DNA of 64,000 bases. Source: Gnetum montanum (lineage: Eukaryota; Streptophyta; Gnetopsida; Gnetales; Gnetaceae). Positions 1 to 10,504 of the stretch are shown here, in pieces. The DNA lies in the NCBI GenBank assembly GCA_015680685.1, contig MNCI01009412.1, positions 1,228,457 to 1,292,456 of the forward strand, in the 5' to 3' direction. The notes under the pieces were generated by a model. That model was given only the letters and a program-made list of their open reading frames with translations, ran no database searches and was not told the origin of the DNA. Each line of letters begins with the position of its first letter. Positions within the stretch are counted from its first letter, which is position 1. A program made the position numbers and the translations under genes.

Positions 1-478
1 ATGTGCACTTAGGTTTTGGCATCTAAGATAAACTTGACCCTAAAGATAAGAAATGTTATTTTATTGGCTATGGTTTTGATAATTTTGGTTATCATTTTTG
101 GGATGATTAAAATAGAAAAATTATGAAGCACAGGGATGCCACTTTTAATGAACATGTGGTGCACAATGACTAGTCCAAATCAAAATCTAATAGTGCAAGG
201 AAGCAAAAAAAGGAAAGTAAGAATGTTAAATTGGAAAAGATATCTAAGAGAGATGTAGCTAGAAGGATTCATGAAAATCCTAGAGATAGGATAGCTAAAG
301 ATGAAGCTAAATTTTAGTTAAAAATAGTTACACCAAAGCCTCAGTTGAAAAGGTCTACTAGAATACCAAAGCCTAGAGATAGATACTCTTCCTCATTACA
401 TTATTTAGTTTTGACTAATGCTAAAAAACTAGAATGTTTTAATGAAGTAATGTAGCTGACAAATCATGTTAAGTGAAA
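1..478 (+). pseudogene. Ty1/copia pol remnant: integrase C-terminus and linker
   Basis: Read through stops, the start matches the end of a copia integrase: KLDPKDKKCYFIGYG, then FGYHFWDD, NRKIM and RDATFNEHV, the usual block in which copia integrases end. A lysine-rich linker follows, then RSTRIPKPRDRYSSSLHYL, typical of the segment between integrase and reverse transcriptase in plant copia polyproteins. Several in-frame stops show it is dead. Gag, protease and the 5' LTR lie outside the window. Family assignment is firm; the clade within copia is not determined. Confidence 0.85.
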
Positions 479-800
479 GTTAGCTATGAGAGATGAGATG
501 AAGTCACTCCAAAAGAATATGACATGAACACTAACATGTTACCAGAAGAAAATAGGGCATTACAGAACAAGCGGATGTATAGGATCAAGGATGAACATGA
601 TATTAGCAAAAGATACAAGGTAAGGTTGGTAGTTAAGGACTTCCAACAGAAAAGAGGAATTGACTACACAAACATTTTCTCTCATGTGGTAAAGTTGACT
701 ACCATTAGATATTGCTAAGTATTGTAGCTACTAATGATTTGCATCTAGAGTAATTAAATGTCAAAATTGCTTTCTTGCATGGTAACTTGAATACTATTTT
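479..800 (+). pseudogene. Ty1/copia reverse transcriptase, N-terminal part only
   Basis: Conserved copia RT blocks are visible: LAMRDEMKSLQ, then after a frameshift near 523 LPEENRALQNK, MYRIKDEHDISKRYKVRLV, VKDFQQKRGIDYTNIFS and VVKLTTIRY, then a degraded version of the LDVKTAFLHGDL block ending near 790. Homology then stops abruptly. The palm region with the YxDD active site is absent and the next 360 bp are minisatellite. Stops such as TAG in place of CAG or TGG fit long decay. Confidence 0.85.
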
Positions 801-1223
801 TTGGTTGCTACCTTTCCTTTGTATTCTTTGGAAGTTGAAGGTTTGAAAGTTAAAGGATCAACCATTAAAAAATTTGAAGGGTTGATCATTATAGAAGTTA
901 AAGTGTCAACTGTTACAAATGTTGAAAGGTCAACCATTACAAAAGTTGAAGGGTTGGCTGTTATAGAAGTTAAAGGGTCAACCATTATAAAAGTTGAAGG
1001 ATTGATGATTACAAAAGTTGAACTGTTGGCTATTATAGAAGTTGAAGAATTAACCATTACAAAAGTTGAAAGGTCAACCATTATAGAAGTTAAAGGGTCG
1101 GTTGTTACAAAAGTTGAAGGGTCAGTTGTTACAAATGTTGAAGTGTCAAAAGTTAAAGGGATGCTATTTTCTCTCCCTTTTATCTGGAAGTTTGATGTAT
1201 GCTATGATTTGTACCAAACCTAA
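801..1223 (+). repeat. 24-bp in-frame minisatellite inside copia RT (open 140-codon frame)
   Basis: From about 838 to 1160 the DNA is about 13 diverged copies of a 24-bp unit close to aaagttgaagggtcaaccat plus four bases. Read in frame it gives an eight-residue repeat such as GSTIIKVE, GLMITKVE, RSTITKVE and GSVVTKVE. The frame is open from 801 to 1223. Because 24 is a multiple of three and the unit has no stop on either strand, the antisense strand is open too (1081 to 794). It occupies the place where the copia RT core, including YxDD, should be. Whether it was ever translated is unknown; flanking pol frames are broken, so open frame alone is weak evidence of function. Confidence 0.85.
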
Positions 1224-1811
1224 CATAGAAAATGTAGTGGGAGTTGTTAGCAAGTTCATGTTTGATTTAAGAAGGGAGAATTGGGAAGCTATAAAGTGTC
1301 TCCTAAGATATCTGAAAGGAACTTCAAGTATGGCACTTTGTCTTAAAAGGAGCAACATTACTCTAATGTAGATTTATGAGGTTATTTGGATAGTAGGAAG
1401 AACACCACTACTTATCTTTTCACTCTGGGTAGTACTACTATGAGTTGGATGTCTCAACTTCAAAAGAGTGTTGCTTTCTTAACCATAAAAGTAGAATATA
1501 TGGATATATCAAAAGTTGGAAAGGAGATGATTTGGTTGAAGGGTCTTCTAAGAGAGTTGGATAAGACACAGGATAGTAGCAAGCTTTTCAGTGATAGTTA
1601 GAGTGTCATACATCTAGCTAGAGATCTAGTTTTTCATTCCAAATCTCAAAATATTTAGTTGAGGTATCATCATATTCGTGGGTTCATAGATGATGGTACA
1701 TTACTGCTAAGGAAGATTCCTAGGTCAAAGAACCTTACAGACATGTTGACCAAGGTAGTTACCACTGCTAAGCTGAGGCTCTACATGACCTTAGTACACC
1801 TCCATGGTTAG
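1174..1811 (+). pseudogene. Ty1/copia RT C-terminus and RNase H
   Basis: Copia homology resumes at GSLMYAMICTKPNIENVVG (from about 1186), then WEAIKCLLRYLKGTSS, the start of the RNase H. From 1386 a second frame carries DSRKNTTTYLFTLG, SWMSQLQKSVAFLTIKVEYM (canonical block is ALSTTEAEY), GKEMIWLKGLLRELD, SVIHLARDLVFHSKSQ, LRYHHIRGFIDDGTL and NLTDMLTKVV, ending at TAG 1809-1811. This is the expected end of a copia polyprotein. The acidic residue of the SDADWAGD block is missing and at least two stops interrupt the frame. Confidence 0.88.
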
Positions 1812-1896
1812 TGATGAGGAGGTGTCACACTAGGAGTTGGTGATGTACATGGGAGAATTAAGGTTGCAAGAATTTTTTTTCTTTAGATCAATCTCC

Positions 1897-1907
1897 AAGT
1901 GGGATAT
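1897..1907 (+). promoter_or_regulatory. Polypurine tract of the copia element
   Basis: AAGTGGGATAT immediately precedes the TGTTGG start of the 3' LTR. It corresponds to the AAGTGGGAGAT polypurine tract common in plant copia elements, used to prime plus-strand DNA synthesis. Confidence 0.7.
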
Positions 1908-2165
1908 TGTTGGAGTTATGTGGTGACTGATCTGGATTATTGGGTCATGGGCTAGTTTTGATTATGGATGATTTCTTGATGCATATTTGTGTAACATTCC
2001 AAAACTCTCTTGTAACTATAATCTACAAAATATTTAATGAAACTCTAGTACAGCTATGAATATGAGGCAATCCTACTAAACCACAAAAATTTTGTGTTCT
2101 ATATATGCTTATTTTTCCTATTCTTGTTGTTTTTTTTTTTTTTTTGCTTAATTCATTTCCTAACA
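1908..2165 (+). mobile_element. Ty1/copia 3' LTR
   Basis: A 258-bp segment starts TGTTGG after the polypurine tract and ends CTAACA after a T-rich stretch; the ends form an imperfect inverted repeat (one mismatch in six). Length and position fit a short copia LTR. The partner 5' LTR is outside the window, so the right boundary is inferred from terminal motifs only. Confidence 0.7.
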
Positions 2166-3062
2166 CCCCCATCCATCCATGCTACCCAATGTGAAAGAGG
2201 CCTCTCCCAATGTGGATCCACCAAATCCTAATTTTTTGAGCACTTTCAACTAGATTCAGTGAGGCTTCAAGGGTGTCGGCGTTGACTGGAAGGATTCTAG
2301 GTCATGTGAGCCTACTTTGGGTGTCAGATTTGGGCTAGATGGGAATTGAGGGATAAGCATGGATGTTACCCCCCCTTGCTCCATGTTGAGTTCCATGATG
2401 GGTAGTGTTTCTCCATCGTGGGAACCCATAACATCAAGTTTTAATAAGATCTAACCACCTTTTAGAGCTAGGGGTTGTATGAGATAGGTTACAACTACCA
2501 AAAATGGTAAGGGAGTTAGTTTTTATGTTTTTAAAATATGGGAGGGATGCCTCCATGTTGGATCCATGATACCCAGTGTGGATACATGGGATTTTAAGGC
2601 TTAAACATTATTTTGGATGTTCCAAGGGATCAAAACACTAACATTGATGGAGTTTTCAAGCTTGCAACACCTTGCATCATAGGCATATGGTGGAGTCCAT
2701 TTTCAAAAAATAAATTTTTTAAAAAATTACAATTATTTACCACCATTCCCAACATGGAAAAGACTTCTTCCCCCCACCCATCCTTTCACTTAAGTGCACT
2801 TTGAGTTTCAGTGCATAGAATTGGCAATAGGGGCATGAGAGTAGGCGTTTAGGTTTTGATTTGGTTTTTAAGGCTAAATCTGCTTCAAACCCATACTACA
2901 ACTCTCATTCAACACACAACACACTGGAGAGGAATTTTAGTATAGGTTTTTTCTGCACAACACTTCTCATTCTCAATGTGGAAGCATAGATCGCCTTCCT
3001 ATCCAGCATAGAGGCTTCATCCCTTCTAGTTTCCAATCTTTCTTAGCATTGGTGTAGCAAAG
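2166..3062 (+). repeat. Non-coding upstream region of P copy A with ~190-bp diverged repeats
   Basis: No coding region is seen. A phrase close to CCATGTTGGATCCATGATACCCAGTGTGG recurs near 2178, 2383, 2551 and, weakly, 2737, a spacing of about 170-205 bp, which suggests four badly diverged tandem units. The region lies directly upstream of the P copy A start codon (3063), as a different array with similar spacing lies upstream of copy B. It may be promoter or leader sequence of the P family. Confidence 0.45.
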
Positions 3063-5724
3063 ATGAAGCAACATGGAGGAAAAAGAAAAAATCATAGGAT
3101 TTAGAAGGTAGATGAGGCTAAAAGGAAAATCTCTAGATTGACAAGGCCAATTTTAGTCCAAGTGTCTTCTATGGCCACTTCAAGGTAAGTCATTCTTAGT
3201 CATTTTCTTGAGTTTCCTAGCTTCTTCTTTTTTTTTTTTGCAGTTTTCCTAGGTAGGATGAGGCCATTTTTCTTAGATCTATGCTAATGAAATGGGTAGA
3301 ATGATATTATAATAAGATTCCACTATATTTTGGATTTTTCTACATAGATCTAAGGCCATTTTTTTATTCAGGCTTTCATAGATTTCATTTTAAAAATTAG
3401 GTTTATTGTTTTATGTGATTTTTTCATCAATTTGGGGACTAAGCCATTTTTTTGAAATCTAGGCCTTAATATTCATCAAAATTAAATTTTGACAAAATCT
3501 CATCCCCTATGTTAATGGTTTTAACATGTATTTAAGGTTTCATGCCTATTTTGGCTTTGGTTCACGGTGAAATTAAATTAGGTTTTATGCATTTCATGTG
3601 TTTTTAATGCTTTTGATGAAAAAAGGAATCAAAATTATGAATCTTTTATGAAGAAAAAATCTTAATATTTTTGTAATATAAGGTTATGGGCTTTTAGTGC
3701 TATGCTTATGCTTTCCATTAACTTTCATATCATCTAATTTGAATTCGTAATAATGAAGTTATGGCTATTTTAGTTAGGTTGTGTAGTTGGATTTTTGTGC
3801 TATTTTTTAGATTGTCATGCAAACCTATGAATTTTTTCCAAAGAAACAGTAAGACTTTTGGATATTTCTTTGGTCATGTCTACATAGATCTTAGCTTAAG
3901 CCTTTCAAAAGAGCAAATTCACTTTTTTTGGAGTTAGAATGAAGTTTTTACAAATTTTTCATTGAACTCACACAAGAAAAGGGTTTTCTCATAATGGCTA
4001 GGTTACTGCTTAGTTTTTTGTGTTTTCTACTAAAATAGTTGAAGTTCATGATTGTGTTGGTTATGGTTGAAACGTTCAAGATTTTAGGATTCTTTCTATG
4101 AGGAATCTCTAAAATTGGAGTACAAATGAATTTCTTATGAATTTTTTGCTACAATTGTGAGATTTAAGGATTTTTTGTTGATTGTCAAGTTACTACTATG
4201 TTTAACCTATTTTCTATCTAATTCTCTTATAATTTTCATAGTTTCTCATCATGGCTATGTAGATCATGATTTCAGGATTCCAATGGTATTAGAATCATTG
4301 AATTCATGGCTACAGTTACTTTTTGACAAATTTTCCCACATGGTCATGCACGTAGAGGCTTTTATTGGTTGTAACAAGAAACCCCTTGGACATGGACAGC
4401 ATGGACATGCTTAGAAATTTTTGTTGCCAATATTCCATGATCTTTGGGATGTATAAAGTTGGTTTCATAAGAAATTTTACTATCTTTAGTGATGCTCTTT
4501 CTAAGGTCATTCCTATGTTTTTGACATTTTCTATGTTGATCCATAGTTTGAACTAAGGCATAATTTGGTTGTGATGTTTTCGCTATGGAGGTTGTAACAT
4601 GGTTGCTATCAAATATCTATAAAAATTTTTAAAAAAACTTTAGAGTTTTTTACAAGGGCTAATTTCACCCCCAACTAAGATGTTTTTTTGTAAAATTCAT
4701 AAGAAAATTATAAGTGTTGAGACATAGTTCTAGCAATGTTTTTTTTCCCCCATGCAGGGCCCTACTAAAACCTGTAGTTATTGTGGTCAAGTTGGTTGGC
4801 ATTCTATGTTGCATCAGCCAACCTAATGCAAACACATATTTTTCTAATTTGACCTTAGAGAGGGGCTCTCTATGGTTCTAACTAGGGCCAAGGAAATTCC
4901 TTACCTACATCCTGTAGAACATTAGTGTGATGTTATGATCACACTTGTCTATGGATGTGGATAGGGTCATAGTGAAGACACTAATGCCTTAGGCATCTAG
5001 TCATATCACTAGGTTCATAACTAATGATTTTTTTCCCCATGTGATACAAGAGGTAGTAGACCTCTTCGGCACATGATACCTTGCAAAGATCAAGAATATG
5101 CTAAAGTATCATCACTATAATATTGACAATACTCTGATGGTGGTGCAGAGAGTCCACATGTTGTTTCAAAACCCTCTTGGCACTATGTATCATCTACAGG
5201 GGTAAGCATGGTTGTCACAGTGTTTTGATATGTTTGGCTTTGCTGGATAAGCTACCTTTCCTAACTTGTTAGTTTTATGAACTTTTTGTAGGTAGAAGAT
5301 CAATGATCAAGGCTTGATCACTAATGATCAAACCTTGGTGATGGCTCAAATCAACTTAGATGTATTTATCAAGGTTTCCATGATTAGAACCATTGTGTAT
5401 GAATAGTTAAAAGGGTGATTTGATAGATACACCAAGGATTTCAACCCTATCTACAAGAACTATGTGGCCAACAAGATGGTACATAGCTAGTGGGTGGGCT
5501 CAAAGAGCATCCAAGATCAAACCTTTGCTATTGGAACCTCTACATAAAATACACTAAGCAACAAGGAGAAAGGTAAACACATGGGTTGTAATGGCTATGT
5601 TTTTGCTATTACTAAGGTTTTTAAGTGTTCTACTATTTTAACTAGTTGTTAGACATACCTATGCCAATGCTAAACTCTTGTTACCTTGCAAGACCTTCCA
5701 CCTTTGCTAATGTTACCTTGTCAG

Positions 5725-6744
5725 TTTTAGGACATCATGAGGATACCCTCATCCTAAAATTTGATGAGGTGATACCAACACAAGAGTGGTTGATGGGATA
5801 GGTACCAAGGTACATCCTAGCAAACGTTGAACATGCAAGTTTACTTGATGTATTCATGACACCTATCCCTTCCATCCCTACTACAAAGAAGTTGAACATC
5901 ATTGACTCCTTTGATGTAGAAGCCAATCATCTTAGCATCATATTCTAAGATGCACCAATTACCATACCCATTGATAAGGTCACCTTTTGTAACTTGTTCA
6001 ATGTTCCTGCTAATGGGACAAAATTTGCCACCAGAATAGTGAAGGAAGCGAATCATCGTGAGGAAGTTTTGGAGTGGTTTGGTGCTAGTAAGGGCCACTC
6101 CAAGCTTTTCATGGATGACTTCATGAATCTCAAAGAAAATGCATCTTATCCTTTGTTCCAATCTAGTGCATTTCCTAAACTATTATCACAAAATAAGGTA
6201 ATTAGCATTGCATAGGAGTGGACCTTTAAGAAGGTCCTAACAGAGGTTACTAGATTCAACTAGGTGGCTTCCTTAGCTAATGGGCTTTAAGAGGAGATTC
6301 TCAAACTCCATGATGATACCTCTACCATAATCCACATGAATTTTGCATTCTTTATAGGTTATTTGAAGACGTTTGTAGAGTTCTTGGTGGTGTGGAGGAA
6401 TGGGCAATGGATGGTTCATGACCTAGACTAGCTTTATAGGCCTTAGATAAAGCACATCTATCAAACCATGTAGGCCCAAAACCCACTTGATGAGATGGAT
6501 GAGGAACTTTCTATTACCACAAAGGATCTTGATGGTATGCAATGTGAATCCCTTAACAAAAAATGGGATGAGCCCTTGATAGTTTTAGCACATTTCTTGA
6601 TGGCTCAATGGTTACATACCAAGGTTAAAGGCGTAGCTAGGGCTAAGCTTAATATATTCTCAAAGGAAGCACAACTAGCATTGGAGAAACCCAATTAGAA
6701 GAAGCTCAGGTTTAAGCTTAAAAAGTCACATCAGGTAGTCATAG
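5725..6744 (+). pseudogene. P copy A exon 4: conserved core domain
   Basis: The longest and best conserved exon, about 340 codons. Visible blocks: DTLILKFDEVIPTQEWL, TPIPSIPTTKKLNIIDSFD, VTFCNLFNVPANG, WTFKKVLTEVTRFN, IHMNFAFFIGYLKTFVEFLV, VARAKLNIFSKEAQLALE. Copy B gives VNVIDSFDKEVKEFISYV, INEFTFSNLFDIPCDD, WAIKKVLTDGAQFNWASYL and YLRRFVEFLVVK at matching places, so the two descend from one protein. The layout 'short strand, (I)NEFTF.NLF.IP, helical part with FKKVLT' resembles plant transposon-associated domains that contain an IN..LG.P-like block; that link is only a resemblance. No catalytic motif is visible. The exon ends at GTATAT; the copy B counterpart ends at GTATGT. Confidence 0.55.
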
Positions 6745-7426
6745 GTATATTTTATCTATGTTTTGATTATTCTATGTTTTAAGACTTATAACTATGTTAT
6801 GGATTCATGTACTAATCAAATTTTTATATGCTATGGTTGTATATAATCGTTGGGACATGATAGCCCACGCGTTCATGAAGGATCAAGTGTAGAGTTGTGC
6901 ATCCACTACAATGGAGAAAACACAAAGACATGTAGAGAAGGCACTCTTATACGAACATGAGGCTAAATGGTCAGCCAACATAGATATAAATGATCTAGGC
7001 ATCTTGTTCATTGAGGTAGTGCCAAGTGCATCCCCCATCATCATCCTAGAGGAAGAGGAGGAGGAGGAGCCAAGTATGCACATGTCTTAATGCTTCTCAT
7101 TATATCCTATGATTTTAGATTTGGTTTTCATTCAAACCATTCAAGGATTAATATGCTTATGGTAGTTCTTAAGCCACCAGCAAAGGTCCCTATCCCTATG
7201 TTTCATACAAAACCTTAGGTAGAGATCCTGGACAAGATGGACTTCATACGTAGGATGGCTAAGGACATCATCAACCAATTGCAACAAGTTGCACCCAAGA
7301 TAGGTAAGAAATTTGTTTTCTATGCCTTAGTCATTTTTCTATGTTATAGGTTATGTTTATGTTACAACTATCTTAGGTTGCAAACTATGTTTATGATTGT
7401 ATTTTATGGTTATGTTTTATGTGTAG

Positions 7427-8248
7427 TATCATCTGTAGAGTGGGACCCTAGCTAAGGAATGGAGTTAGACTCCTTGCCAAAGCTTCCCTTTGATGTATAG
7501 AGTGTACCATCAAAGTTCTATGAAATTGCTACTGATCTTGCAATATCATGCACAAAAACTACATGGGAGATGGAGAGGTCCAATGAATTCCTATGTGAGT
7601 AGGTTTTGGCCTTGAGAAAGGAGACTCAATGGTAGGCTATGATGATCAGGGAACTCAAGGAATGCAAGGCCTTTGTGGAGGTCCAACTGGATAACTTAGA
7701 GAATTTGCATACCAAAGAGATCACATGGCCCCACTACTAGAATGGCATCCATAACAAGGTGTCACTTTCACAGGAGATGGCAAAGCAATGGATCCAAATG
7801 GATCTCATCTTCCAAAAGGTCAAGTATTAGAAAGACCACAATGCATGGGTCCTAGAGTGGGGTAACACATAAAAGGACCAAAATGGATAGTATAAGGCTA
7901 ATCAGGGGGCCTACTTATAGTGGTTCAAAGAAGAGTTAATTAAATGGTGCAAGAGAGTTATTCATTCAAGGGATTCAAGTAGAGAATGCCTACTAGATCT
8001 TTGAGAGCATTGTCCTAGTGGAAACGTTTCCTACTCATTAGATCACCACTATTTCAGGAAAGACTTTTTCAGCTACCATCACTAAGGAATTGCCTACTTG
8101 TACTTAGGTAGACAAAACTAACATCCTCATAGGCATTGATCTTATGGATATTGATTGGGCCAATATGATGGTAGAACAAATTGTCCATCATTTGAAGAAT
8201 GGTCTTCAGCATCTACCCTTAGAGGTTATGGAGTTGGATTCCCCATAG
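7427..8248 (+). pseudogene. P copy A exon 7: charged, coiled-coil-like segment
   Basis: Reads KLPFDV, SVPSKFYEIATDLAI, TTWEMERSNEFLCE, LALRKETQW, MMIRELKECKAFVEVQLDN and KYKDHNAWVLEW-like stretches rich in E, K, L and Q with roughly heptad hydrophobic spacing, as in a coiled coil. It ends at a possible donor (ATAG|GTTTGA) and is followed by a 97-bp intron and a last short exon, ASKDISGPSDEDGNDSLVP, closing at TGA 8457-8459. Exon 5 upstream carries a run of seven glutamates (near 7050-7070). The segment has no counterpart in copy B, which is cut before it. Confidence 0.4.
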
Positions 8249-8459
8249 GTTTGATATATCCTATATTTTAGTTTTATTTTTGTTCTTATTTAAGTTATAG
8301 TTTTCATTATTTGTTACTAACTAGTTTTGTGTTGTTGCATTTTAGGCATCAAAAGACATCAGTGGCCCTAGCGATGAGGATGGGAATGACTCATTAGTTC
8401 CTCCTTTGGATGCCCCTTAGCATCCTTCATCTACCTACTTCAACTTATTGGTGACATGA

Positions 8460-9200
8460 TTTTTATTTTTGTTAATGGCTAATATTAGCCAAGACTATGT
8501 TATGAATGATTATTATTATAATTTTTTGGACATTTTGCCACATAGTGTAGCTATAGCTATGTATGTAATGAACATTTTAAATTTAAATTTTGATTTCAAT
8601 TTTGGCTATATATTGTTCTAGTGATATAAACATTGTAAGTGGGAAATCTTGGCTATAAAGTTAAATAGCTAAATGACTCAATTATAGGCTAAAAGTAAAT
8701 AGGATAGAAAATATGCTTGCTAGTTTTAGGCCATGTCGAGCATGGGTTCTTTAAATACTTTGTTAGTTTTAAGCCATGGTAGGCCATGTTACACTACTAG
8801 TTTGAGGCCACAAAGGGCTATCAATGTGTTTGCACTGCCAATTTTAGGCCATCGTGGGCCATCATCGAAAAGAAACTCATATTTTTTGGTGATTTTCTAT
8901 TTTAAAGTTTTTTATAAGTTTTCTAGTTTTAAAGGAAAAAGCTTTAATGCAAATAAAATAAAATTTCTAAGTTACTTGCATAAAAGACAAATGCACAAAA
9001 ATATACAATAGGTTAACAAAGAAAATTTAGGCTAAAAGCCATTAGTACATATGATTACATGGTCATGAATGCATGTGGTGAAAGGATCAAGGTGTACACA
9101 TCACTTGTGCAGATTTTTTTTCTAACCTTGGAAAGGTTAGGAAATGTGTAAGGCCTATTTTGCATAATTTTATACTCACCATCCCTTTCACTACTAATGT
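8460..9200. repeat. AT-rich spacer with four short 'tttaggccat' repeats
   Basis: No gene. Between about 8718 and 8865 a phrase like TAGTTTTAGGCCATGGTGGGCCAT occurs four times at roughly 37-50 bp spacing. A single similar phrase (AGTTTTAGGCC...GGCCATGGTGG) occurs near 23550 at the start of the array upstream of P copy B. The stretch is the junction between the end of P copy A and the end of minus-strand element Y. Confidence 0.45.
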
Positions 9201-9369
9201 TAAAAGGGAGTTTGTTCCATAACACATCTAGTTATCTATCATTTTCATTATTAACTTTCTCCTCTCTCTCAGGCTACTTGAATTTATGGCTAGAAGTTTC
9301 TTCTTGAAACTCCAATTTAGAACCCTTCCATACATCTACATTGTTGATCACTATGACAACCACATCATC

Positions 9370-9960
9370 ACCATGAATGATGATTTCACCTTTCTTGTAA
9401 GCAAGATGAATCTCTTGGTGGATGGATAAGGATACAACTTGTAAGTGAGCCAACCAAGGTCATCTAAGTATTAGGTTAAAACTTGGCATTTCCTCTACCA
9501 CCAAGAAATTAGTGATTATGGAGAATTGCTCCCTTACCACAAAGTTTAAGGAGATTAACCCCTTGATAGTAACCCATGACTTGTTAAAGGACTTAAGAGC
9601 TATGATTGTTATATGTTTTATGTACTCTATCAAGCCTAAGTATTAAAATATGGTGCATGGGATAATGTTAGTTCCATCCCAATCATCTACATGCACTCAA
9701 TGCACCTTAAACTGCCCCACTCAAATTATAATGGAAATAGAAGGCTTAGTTACTTCACCATTTTGTAGGCTAACCTTGATTTTTCTATCACAAAACACTA
9801 AAAATGTTGACTTCATCTCCCTTGATGAAGAAAGAATAATTACCACATGGATGGATTCCTCATTAGTAGAGATGTCCTCACTAACAAGGATAGAAGTCAA
9901 CATTTTCACTAGTGCTTCATGATGTGTAGTAAAAGTCATAATCAAGTCATATAGGCTCAA
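9370..9960 (-). pseudogene. Ty3/gypsy element Y: retroviral-type aspartic protease domain
   Basis: On the minus strand the block runs ALVKMLTSILVSEDIS, then VHVDDWDGTNIIPCTIF around 9705-9640, YLGL, FNKSWVTIKGLISLNF, FLVVEEMPSFNLILR, PWLAHLQVVSLSIHQEI and KKGEIIIHGD. This order matches the protease region of plant Tat-type polyproteins, in which an aspartate-containing active site VDGG(S)..NI.P is followed by YNLLLGRPW. The active-site triad is mutated (VDDWDG) and stops are present, so it is inactive. Homology ends near 9370 and no reverse transcriptase follows on this side. Confidence 0.72.
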
Positions 9961-10504
9961 ACTTGTGTTTTCCTATTTGAGGAACTACTTGACTTATTCC
10001 ATTACACTTAGAAAGTTCTTATTGTTGGCCATGGGCTTGTTGCCTTGGTTTTCCTTCACTTCCTCCATGCACTCTAAAATGTGTACCTCTACCTTAGGTG
10101 ATTGTTTGTTTTCCTCTTTCTTATTCTCTTGGCATTTACATTCCTCCCGTTGTTTGCTTGTAAAAGTAGCTTGGGTTGTAGAAGTCATGGACACTAAGGA
10201 TATGGAAGTGGGCTTTGGTAGGCCCACTTCCTACCATGACATGGATTTCTATTCATTGTTGCTATTGGGCTTCTACTTAGGCTTCTTCTTGTACTTGGTT
10301 GAGGCTTTTTAGTTATCATTTGTTGGTTGTGAGGAAGAGGCTATCGCAATAGCTACCATGGGGGGTCACTGCACAATCATGAGGGCTTGTTGGATTGTAG
10401 TGCATTGGGGCACCTTGATGACCAAAGGTTCACTTAGAGGCATTTATGATGGTACTCTTACAACATAAGGGAGTCTTCAGCTGGTTTCATTGTGAGAGGG
10501 TACC

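Larger units (their letters stand above)
3063..8459 (+). pseudogene. Repeat family P, copy A: unrecognised eight-exon gene-like unit
   Basis: A broken multi-exon reading frame. Proposed exons: 3063-3184, 4758-5201, 5292-5572, about 5725-6744, 6864-7073, 7166-7313, about 7427-8248, and 8346-8459 ending at TGA. Exon 1 is short and basic (start KQHGGKRKN) and ends at a consensus donor AG|GTAAGT; intron 1 is about 1.57 kb and ends in a pyrimidine-rich tract and CAG. The exon structure is supported by copy B (25672-29190), which keeps the same borders for exons 1-4 with similar protein (NTLMVVQRVHMLFQNPLG here, NTLMIEH then VHTLFQNPLD there). About 20 stops make it a pseudogene. I do not recognise the product; exon 4 vaguely recalls 'putative plant transposon protein' domains, and the later exons are acidic and coiled-coil-like. 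Splice sites are inferred by eye. It could be a host-gene-derived repeat or the gag-like gene of an undescribed retroelement. Confidence 0.6.

Noticed and set aside
794-1081. 95-codon antisense open frame
   Set aside because: It is the mirror of the 24-bp minisatellite, which lacks stops on both strands; no separate gene is supported.
6883-7083. 66-codon minus-strand frame with serine run
   Set aside because: Antisense shadow of the glutamate-rich P exon 5.
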